Shown here piece after piece: positions 1 through 4,519 of a DNA stretch of 9,568 nucleotides. Numbering within the stretch: position 1 is the first letter of the stretch; every line of letters begins with the position of its first letter. Where the stretch lies: the NCBI GenBank assembly GCA_016649785.1, contig JAENXB010000105.1, positions 1 to 9,568 on the forward strand, in the 5' to 3' direction. The notes below the pieces were generated by a model, which saw nothing but the letters and a program-made list of their open reading frames with translations, searched no databases and was not told where the DNA came from. The DNA comes from Flavobacteriaceae bacterium. Lineage in GTDB: Bacteria > Bacteroidota > Bacteroidia > Flavobacteriales > Flavobacteriaceae. A program made the position numbers and the translations under genes.

Positions 1-26
1 TAAAGAAATAACACCTCTCTACAGCA

Positions 27-44
27 AGCTACCGTGTACCCACA
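27..44. repeat. Left terminal inverted repeat of the IS
   Basis: The sequence AGCTACCGTGTACCCACA matches the reverse complement of 1466-1483 at all 18 positions. Matching stops on both sides (26/1484 and 45/1465 do not pair). Confidence 0.9.
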
Positions 45-53
45 AATATATAT

Positions 54-61
54 TACTTTTG
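54..61 (+). promoter_or_regulatory. Likely -7 element of the transposase promoter, giving a leaderless mRNA
   Basis: TACTTTTG is an exact match to the Bacteroidota -7 consensus TAnnTTTG. The ATG of the transposase begins only four bases after it, at 66, so a start site 4-7 bases downstream would fall on or next to the start codon and the message would have essentially no leader. No TTG -33 element is present at the usual distance. The nearest candidate is a GTG at 34-36 inside the terminal repeat, with a short 17-base spacer. The -7 match is seen; the leaderless start is inferred. Confidence 0.45.
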
Positions 62-65
62 TCGC

Positions 66-1481
66 ATGAAACAAAAAACACATTCGAAGTTTTTTATTCC
101 TGATTATCTCGGGATACTTCCTGATAAACGTTTAGAAGTCAGGGCTGATAAATTAGCCAACCAGTTGTCACTAACACCTAGTTCATCTATTCAAAAGTTA
201 TCTGGCACACCGGCAGAGCATAAAGCGAATTTAAGGTTCCTGAACAATGAAAGAGTGGAAGAAGAAATGCTGATCAAAGAGGTGTCTGACAGGGTTGGTC
301 AATTAGTTACAGACAGGCATGTATTGGTTGTTACCGACACCTGCGAAGTAAATATGAGTAAACACAAGGGCAGGCTACAACCTAATAGTGGACTTGGCAG
401 ATCAGACAAATCCGATACAGCCCATTGCTTTAAGTTGCATCCGGGAATGGTTATGGATTCCAGTACCCTAAACCCTCTTGGTTTTTCTTGGATCAAATTA
501 TTTCATCGGGATGAACAGATGCCATATAGAAATGAAAGGAATTACAAGAAACCCATTGAGGAAAAAGAATCCTATAAATGGATAGAAGTAGCACAAAAGA
601 GTAAAGAAGTATTAAACAGAGCGGCTTCAGTAACATTTATTGAGGATAGGGAAGGAGATATAGATGAACAGTTAGCGCTTATTCCAGATGAGAAACATTA
701 TTTGAAAATACGTTCAAGGACTACCCGAAATCTAGCAAACGGTAATAGCCTATATGCCGAAGTTGATTCTACTCCTGTAGCAGGTGTATATACGATAGAG
801 GTGCCAACAGATAATCGCAAAAAACAATACAAGCGGTAGGCGACAATAGAATTGAGTTTCACAACCTGTGAGATAAAATGTCCTGCAAATCTCATAAATA
901 AAGGGTATCCCTCATCAATTACGGTAACATGTATATCAGCAAAAGAAGTAGGTAATGTTCCAAACCCGGTAAGTTGGAAGCTACTTACAACCCATAGTGT
1001 TGAAAATTTTGAGGAAGCCTTGCAGATTGTAAATTGGTATACCGCACGATGGTATATTGAACAGGTTTTTAGATTATTGAAAAAACAGGGTTTTGGGATT
1101 GAAGAATCAGAATTAGAAAGCGGATGGGCATTAAGAAAGTTGGTAGTAATGCAATTAGCGGCACTGCTGAAAATATTACAGATGAATATAGCCTATTCTC
1201 AGCCAGAAGGTGGACAACCAATTGAAGAAATTTTTGATGCAGAACAGATAGAAGTGTTACATAAGTTAGATAGAAAGTTGCAAGGGAATACACAAAAACT
1301 CCAAAACAATAATAACCCAAAAACTACAAAGTGGGCAACATGGATAGTAGCACGTTTAGTAGGTTGGAAAGGATATGACTCACAAGGTCCGCCAGGAGTA
1401 ATCGTTTTGAGAAGGGGATTAGAGAGGTTGGGATTTATAATAGAAGGTATAAGATTAGAAAAAGATGTGGGTACACGGTAG
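66..1481 (+). pseudogene. IS4-family (Tn5-like) DDE transposase, interrupted by an in-frame TAG at 837-839
   Basis: Read through the amber codon, the frame encodes about 471 residues, close to the 476 of Tn5 transposase. Residues 10-60 resemble the N-terminal Tn5-type DNA-binding domain (GDkR-like 'PDKRLEVRADKLA' and 'EHKANLRFLNNERV'). The first catalytic Asp is D91 in DTCEVN, the second D194 in EDREGDI. The catalytic Glu is E332 in the family YREK signature (Y325, R328, E332, K339), which lies after the stop. The reading frame is identical on both sides of codon 258 and the protein similarity continues across it (KR-stop-ATIELSF), so this is a nonsense change and not a frameshift. The downstream half has no early ATG, only a TTG at 852, so independent translation of the second half is unlikely. 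The truncated 257-residue product would lack the catalytic Glu and should be inactive. The final stop codon lies inside the right inverted repeat. A sequencing error or suppressed stop cannot be excluded. Confidence 0.85.
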
Positions 1482-1483
1482 CT
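1466..1483. repeat. Right terminal inverted repeat of the IS, containing the transposase stop codon
   Basis: TGTGGGTACACGGTAGCT is the exact reverse complement of 27-44. The TAG ending the transposase frame is at 1479-1481, so the last residues of the transposase are encoded by the DNA end it must recognise. Confidence 0.9.
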
Positions 1484-1528
1484 CCCTAAAGTGTGGCGGA
1501 AAAAAAATCTAAGCTCGATTCTTCTTCC

Positions 1529-1591
1529 AAAAAATCAATTCCACCCTTTAGCCCCGGATTGGTCGGGAGGGGAAAGGAATTGATTTTTTTT
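1529..1591. terminator. Strong hairpin with flanking A and T runs, probable bidirectional terminator
   Basis: The arms 1529-1542 (AAAAAATCAATTCC) and 1576-1589 (GGAATTGATTTTTT) are perfect 14-bp complements. The stretch between them contains C-rich and G-rich runs (1552-1555 and 1565-1572) that could extend the stem after an internal loop. The right arm ends in a run of eight T, and the left arm starts with six A, so it would look like an intrinsic terminator from either strand. It lies 46 bases outside the right end of the IS and may have served the gene that preceded the insertion site, or it stops transcription leaving the IS. Confidence 0.65.
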
Positions 1592-1868
1592 CAAACTTCC
1601 TTCTAAAAATGAATCTGCTTTAACAAAAGTATCAATTTCAAATTTCATCTGTAGATATTTATTGTTTTTTATTGGTCATATGTAATTCGCATATCTTCGT
1701 TGGTGTTTGCATCGAGTTTCCGTTATGCTCATTTCATAATATTAAATTTCAACTCGTAATACGTTAAACTACCTTCTCAAACTATGGTGATATGGCCGAT
1801 AAGAATCTTCACAATCTTAAATGGCTCGAAATTTTGTATTACTTTTAAGTCTTTTTCATCCTATTATT
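1592..1868. other. Gene-free spacer between the hairpin and the small membrane protein gene
   Basis: This A/T-rich stretch has no convincing coding frame on either strand and no recognised repeat. A weak -7-like sequence, AAATTTTG at 1829-1836 (one mismatch to TAnnTTTG), lies about 33 bases before the ATG at 1869, but no TTG element is found at the right distance before it, so it is not listed as a promoter. Confidence 0.5.
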
Positions 1869-2015
1869 ATGAATTTCCTAAAATCCTACTGGTTCTATAT
1901 CCTTGCCGCTGTAATTACAATTATTGGAATAATTACCGGATGGTACCTGCTTATAATAATTGCGATTCCCTTCGGATTTTTTGGAAAGGGCAATAATGGG
2001 AAGAATCGCCCTTAA
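1869..2015 (+). CDS. Small hydrophobic membrane protein, 48 residues, unknown function
   Basis: The predicted protein starts MNFLKSYWFY and has a long hydrophobic stretch from about residue 7 to 39. A Gly-containing break near GIITGW (residues 20-25) would divide it into two short membrane helices or a hairpin. The tail GKGNNGKNRP is polar and positively charged, suggesting a cytoplasmic C-terminus. I chose the ATG at 1869 over the in-frame ATG at 1821 because the extra 16 residues look like translated leader and overlap a possible promoter. Short proteins of this shape are common near stress genes in Flavobacteriaceae, but I do not recognise a named family and give no function. It precedes the 106-residue gene by 91 bp, which has its own promoter, so the two need not form an operon. 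Confidence 0.55.
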   Translation: MNFLKSYWFYILAAVITIIGIITGWYLLIIIAIPFGFFGKGNNGKNRP

Positions 2016-2057
2016 CCTGAGTTAAACTTATACTAAAGCCCCTTTTGTATTTGCACA

Positions 2058-2087
2058 TTGTCCGCAGTGGCAGTAACTTCATTTTTG
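2058..2087 (+). promoter_or_regulatory. Bacteroidota-type promoter for the 106-residue protein gene
   Basis: A TTG at 2058-2060 and CATTTTTG at 2080-2087 are separated by exactly 19 bases. The -7 box differs from TAnnTTTG only at its first base. The expected start site near 2092 gives a leader of about 15 bases, A-rich just before the ATG (AAATAAA). Confidence 0.55.
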
Positions 2088-2106
2088 AAATCAATCCATA
2101 AATAAA

Positions 2107-2427
2107 ATGAAAGATTACGGAACCCTGTCACAAGCGATCAACAAATTAAAACTGGAAGAAGGTTATGATCTTGATTTTAACCTGTTGGACGAAGAAATTC
2201 AAAATAAGGCAAAAAATGAAACCTATCAACTGCACGAATTTAATGTGGATAAGGTCTTGAGGTTTGAAGGTATGAGTGATCCTGATGACAACGCTATTTT
2301 GTATGCTATTTCCACAAATAATGGTCGGAAAGGAATATTGGTTGACGGATACGGCATTTCCGGCGGACAGGTATCTAAGGCAATGATGGATAAACTGAAT
2401 TTAACGGTTAACAGACCTAAGAGCTGA
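2107..2427 (+). CDS. Conserved Bacteroidota protein of about 100 residues, commonly labelled 'phosphoribosylpyrophosphate synthetase'
   Basis: The 106-residue protein begins MKDYGTLSQAINKLK and carries recognisable blocks: an N-terminal 'YGTLSQAI' helix, 'YDLDFNL' near residue 20, 'FRFEGMSDPDD'-like sequence at about 50-61 (here VLRFEGMSDPDDNAILYAI), and 'KGILVDGYG' near 75-83. Proteins with this pattern are widespread in Bacteroidota and many database entries carry the PRPP synthetase name. The protein is about one third the length of true PRPP synthetase (around 310 residues) and I see no PRPP-binding loop, so that enzyme name is almost certainly a propagated error. It has no signal peptide or membrane segment and is probably cytoplasmic. 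Its biochemical role is unknown. It has its own promoter and lies just upstream of the Dps/MscS pair, which hints at a stress-related setting but proves nothing. Confidence 0.8.
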   Translation: MKDYGTLSQAINKLKLEEGYDLDFNLLDEEIQNKAKNETYQLHEFNVDKVLRFEGMSDPDDNAILYAISTNNGRKGILVDGYGISGGQVSKAMMDKLNLTVNRPKS

Positions 2428-2467
2428 GCGGGGTTGCGTTAAAGTTGTATTAAAGCATCATAAATGG

Positions 2468-2498
2468 TTGGAATTACCCTTAAACTATCATATTTTTG
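2468..2498 (+). promoter_or_regulatory. Consensus Bacteroidota promoter upstream of dps
   Basis: TTG at 2468-2470 and TATTTTTG at 2491-2498 are separated by 20 bases, a full match to TTG-N19/20-TAnnTTTG. The start site should be near 2503. The resulting leader of about 28 bases is almost only A and T and has no Shine-Dalgarno, as is usual for well expressed Bacteroidota genes. This is the best promoter in the window. Confidence 0.75.
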
Positions 2499-2530
2499 AA
2501 TAGAAATAAATAAAATAATAAATAAAAACT

Positions 2531-3022
2531 ATGAATTATTTAGGATTAGATGAGAAAAAGACTGTCAATACAGTTAAAGAATTAAATGTATTACTAGCGG
2601 ATTATCACTTATATTATCAGAAATTGAGAAACTTTCACTGGAATGTGATGGGTGAAAATTTCTTCGATCTTCATGTGAAATTTGAAGAATTATATGAGGA
2701 TGCCAAAACAAAAGTGGATGAAATCGCTGAGCGGATTTTGACACTGCGTTTTCAACCTACCAGCAATTTGAGCGATTATATGGAAATTTCAAGCATAAAA
2801 GAATCTTCATCAAATCTATCCGATTCTGAAATGATCAAAACATTGTTAAATGATCACGGTATTTTACTAAAACAGTTGCGTAAAGTGAGTGAGAGTGCTG
2901 AAAAAGGCGGAGATGATGGAACTATAGATTTAATGGGAGGTTACATAAGGGAACTGGAAAAAACCAGCTGGATGTTGGATGCCTGGAAAATGAAAACCAA
3001 CGAAAGCCTTAAACCTGCATAA
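2531..3022 (+). CDS. dps: Dps family ferritin-like DNA-protection and iron-storage protein
   Basis: Dps proteins form 12-subunit shells that oxidise Fe(II), preferably with hydrogen peroxide, store the iron and so suppress hydroxyl radical formation; some also coat DNA. The 163-residue length is typical. The inter-subunit ferroxidase ligands are visible in the signature around residues 34-69: H36 (NFHWNV), H48, E52, D63 and E67, with the usual spacing. The third ligand position is commonly Asp (D67 in E. coli Dps, D47 in Listeria) and is Glu here, a conservative change. The N-terminus is short and has only a few lysines (K9, K10, K16), so strong DNA binding through a basic tail is not obvious. 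The gene has a consensus promoter, and the MscS-type channel gene starts 14 bp after its stop, so the two are probably co-transcribed. Confidence 0.93.
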   Translation: MNYLGLDEKKTVNTVKELNVLLADYHLYYQKLRNFHWNVMGENFFDLHVKFEELYEDAKTKVDEIAERILTLRFQPTSNLSDYMEISSIKESSSNLSDSEMIKTLLNDHGILLKQLRKVSESAEKGGDDGTIDLMGGYIRELEKTSWMLDAWKMKTNESLKPA

Positions 3023-3036
3023 TATCTTTAAAATAG

Positions 3037-3921
3037 ATGTTTGAAAATTATAATATCAATGATTCATTTAGGGGGATTTGGGATAAACTGGCTGAATGGC
3101 TGGATGCACTTATTCTGAATCTCCCTAATTTTATTTTGGCAATCCTCGTATTTGGAATTTTTATATTTATAGCCAAATACGCCGCAAAATTAATTGATAA
3201 GCTTTTAAGGGCTAAAGGCTCCCAGGATTCTATTCGACAAATCACAACCAAGGTTATAAAGGTAGTTATAATTCTTATCGGTTTTTTTGTAGCCCTGGGA
3301 TTGCTCAATCTCGATAAAGTTCTCACTACTGTCCTGGCGAGTGCCGGAGTAGTGGGTTTGGCTATTGGCCTTGCTTTACAGGGTACTTTAAACAATACTT
3401 TTTCCGGGGTTTTTCTCAGTTTCCTGCCTCAATTGCAAATTGGGGACTGGATTGATACAAATGGCTATTCAGGAGAAGTTATTGAGGTTAGTTTGCGGAA
3501 TATTATTATTAAAGAAGCAGATAATAATTTCGTGGTAATTCCCAACTCAAAAATTATTGAACAGCCATTTAAAAATTTCTCCAGAACAACCCGATCACGG
3601 GTCATGTTAGATTGCGGGGTGGCTTATAGCAGTGATCTGGAAATGGTGGAAACCCTTACAAAAGATACAATTGCCAAATTATTCCCACCACGCGGGAATG
3701 AAGAAGTGGAATTTATGTATCAGAAATTTGGGGATAGTTCCATAAATTTCGTGGTTCGGTTTTGGGCTGATGTTTCCAATATTCGGGATGTTTTAATGGC
3801 TAAAAACAAGGCCGTTATCAGCCTGAAAAAAGCATTCGACAAAAATGATGTCAATATTCCATTCCCGATCCGTACAATCGATTTTAGAAATAAACCAACA
3901 ACAAACATCACAGGTCTTTAA
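3037..3921 (+). CDS. MscS-family small-conductance mechanosensitive channel
   Basis: MscS channels are inner-membrane heptamers that open when membrane tension rises and release solutes during osmotic downshock. At 294 residues this is a minimal family member (E. coli MscS has 286). Membrane helices lie at about 30-50, 70-92 and 95-130. The third is the pore helix, with the Ala/Gly packing pattern A101, A103, G104, G107, A109, G111 and the conserved LALQGTLNN segment (Q115, G116). It is followed by the 'QIGDWI' entry into the beta domain (135-139), the VIPNSKI block near 167-173, and the C-terminal IPFPIRTIDF motif typical of the family. The start at 3037 is 14 bp after the dps stop with no separate promoter visible, so expression probably follows dps. 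The final residues (NITGL) and the stop codon lie in a palindromic repeat, so the extreme C-terminus is probably repeat-derived. Confidence 0.92.
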   Translation: MFENYNINDSFRGIWDKLAEWLDALILNLPNFILAILVFGIFIFIAKYAAKLIDKLLRAKGSQDSIRQITTKVIKVVIILIGFFVALGLLNLDKVLTTVLASAGVVGLAIGLALQGTLNNTFSGVFLSFLPQLQIGDWIDTNGYSGEVIEVSLRNIIIKEADNNFVVIPNSKIIEQPFKNFSRTTRSRVMLDCGVAYSSDLEMVETLTKDTIAKLFPPRGNEEVEFMYQKFGDSSINFVVRFWADVSNIRDVLMAKNKAVISLKKAFDKNDVNIPFPIRTIDFRNKPTTNITGL

Positions 3922-3935
3922 GACCTGTGAGGTTT
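3903..3935. repeat. Palindromic repeat overlapping the end of the MscS gene, likely terminator
   Basis: TCACAGGTCT (3908-3917) and AGACCTGTGA (3921-3930) are perfect complements around a 3-base centre. One mismatched pair (3907/3931) is followed by four more pairs (AAAC/GTTT), giving a 33-base palindrome. The TAA of the channel gene at 3919-3921 is inside it. CACAGGT..ACCTGTG palindromes ending in GAGGTTT are familiar to me as dispersed elements in flavobacterial genomes. It is not followed by a clear T run, but the strong stem could still aid 3' end formation. Confidence 0.7.
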
Positions 3936-4057
3936 AAATTTATGGAGATTCGCCAATAAAACAACTTCACGCAAAATCTTATTATCTTCTAAAAATTGAG
4001 TATTAAAAAGTTCTGTTTTAAAAATTTATGGAAAGTAAGATGGTATTTTTTAGTGCA

Positions 4058-4151
4058 ACTTTGAGTCTTAGAGCCTTAGTGGCAAAAACTCATGTATTAT
4101 AAACAATGTTTTATTGCCACCAAGACACAAAAAGCACAAAGAATCACAAAG
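4058..4151. repeat. Imperfect foldback of a 'CTTAGTGGCAA / TTGCCACCAAG' repeat family
   Basis: The left arm (4058-4085, ending CCTTAGTGGCAA) and right arm (4114-4141, starting TTGCCACCAAGACAC) pair at about 15 of the innermost 20 positions, around a 28-base A/T-rich loop. The right arm continues into CACAAAGAATCACAAAG, a roughly 9-base periodic pattern. Sequences of the form 'GCCACnAAGnCACnAAG' occur in intergenic regions of many bacteria, and here two copies face each other. This could be a small non-autonomous element or a folded RNA; function is unknown. Confidence 0.6.
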
Positions 4152-4289
4152 TTTTTTATTGCCTTTATAAACTTTTCGAAAAGCCTATTGAACGTTTGAT
4201 AATGATTGTTCCTTAGCCCAAGATTAAACTATTTTTTTCCTTTTGTCTCTTTTCTATTCGCTTAGTTCCTGGTTCTTCAAACCTCGTTA

Positions 4290-4322
4290 AACTTTTCCAA
4301 AGTCCAAAACTTTGGAAAAGTT
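4290..4322. repeat. Perfect 13-bp hairpin in the convergent intergenic region
   Basis: AACTTTTCCAAAG (4290-4302) and CTTTGGAAAAGTT (4310-4322) are exact complements around a 7-base loop. No U run follows on the plus strand (ATCTTGG), so it is not a classic intrinsic terminator in that direction. On the minus strand it is followed by AACGAGG. It may be another dispersed palindrome. Confidence 0.6.
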
Positions 4323-4420
4323 ATCTTGGATTCGGGATTCGTTCCCCGGATTTCATGCAGCCGGCCCAGCGGTCACTCAGCTCGATAACCATCAATGCAA
4401 GGTATTATTGTTTCCTGTTT

Positions 4421-4518
4421 TAGTCTTTTCTCTGGTCTCTCTTTTCACTCTCCACTTTCTACTTTCCACTTTTTTACTTCGTCCTTCTAACCTCGTACAT
4501 CTAACTTCAATTTTTTTT
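4421..4518. repeat. Degenerate short tandem repeat, pyrimidine-rich (ACTTTCT / ACTTCGT units)
   Basis: The plus strand is a run of degenerate 6-8-base units: CTCTCTTTT, then CACTTTCTACTTTCCACTTT, then TACTTCGTCCTTCTAACCTCGTACATCTAACTTC written as related units of ACTTC/GTAC type, ending in eight T. The strand bias is extreme. A shorter related block is at 4231-4286 on the other side of the hairpin. Runs of this kind are common in Bacteroidota intergenic DNA. The final T run (4511-4518) sits just before the stop codon of the minus-strand gene. Confidence 0.55.
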
Positions 4519-4519
4519 A

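Larger units (their letters stand above)
27..1483 (+). mobile_element. IS4-family insertion sequence (IS50/Tn5-like), transposase inactivated by a stop codon
   Basis: The element is bounded by perfect 18-bp inverted repeats and carries a single transposase reading frame that fills almost all of its 1457 bp. This length and the one-gene layout fit the IS50-like branch of the IS4 family. No clean target-site duplication is visible: the ten bases outside the left end (17-26) and right end (1484-1493) agree at only six positions. The outermost AGCT of each end is its own reverse complement, so the true tip could lie at 31/1479 with AGCT as a 4-bp duplication; sequence alone cannot decide. Loss of a duplication suggests an old insertion or later rearrangement at one side. 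Identification as IS4 family is firm from the protein; subgroup is inferred. Confidence 0.88.
3936..4519. other. Gene-free convergent intergenic region filled with dispersed repeats
   Basis: No credible gene is present on either strand between the end of the channel gene and the end of the phosphatase/barrel gene. The region holds, in order, a foldback at 4058-4151, a small CTTTTCGAAAAG palindrome at about 4172-4183, two pyrimidine-rich blocks (4231-4286 and 4421-4518) and a 13-bp-stem hairpin (4290-4322). A short segment near 4326-4380 is less A/T-rich than its surroundings (CCCCGG, GCCGGCCC) and has no recognised function. A frame of about 70 codons starting at 4312 runs through the hairpin and pyrimidine repeats and is not considered a gene. 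Confidence 0.7.

Noticed and set aside
852..1481. Second half of the transposase as a separate gene starting at TTG 852
   Set aside because: It is in the same frame as the first half, with protein similarity continuing across the stop, and it lacks the DNA-binding domain and the first two catalytic Asp residues.
1535..1648. A 37-codon minus-strand frame starting MKFEIDTFVKADSF
   Set aside because: It runs straight through the terminator-like hairpin and ends inside its arm, has no promoter or family resemblance, and the later residues are just the translated G/C-rich loop.
1784..1996. A 70-codon plus-strand frame overlapping the small membrane protein gene
   Set aside because: It is out of frame with the hydrophobic protein, is rich in Cys, Tyr and Asn from A/T-rich DNA, and has no coherent domain or helix pattern.
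3936..4519. A CRISPR array in the repeat-rich intergenic region
   Set aside because: The repeats are degenerate, short-period or inverted; there are no direct repeats of 25-40 bases with regular unique spacers and no cas genes.
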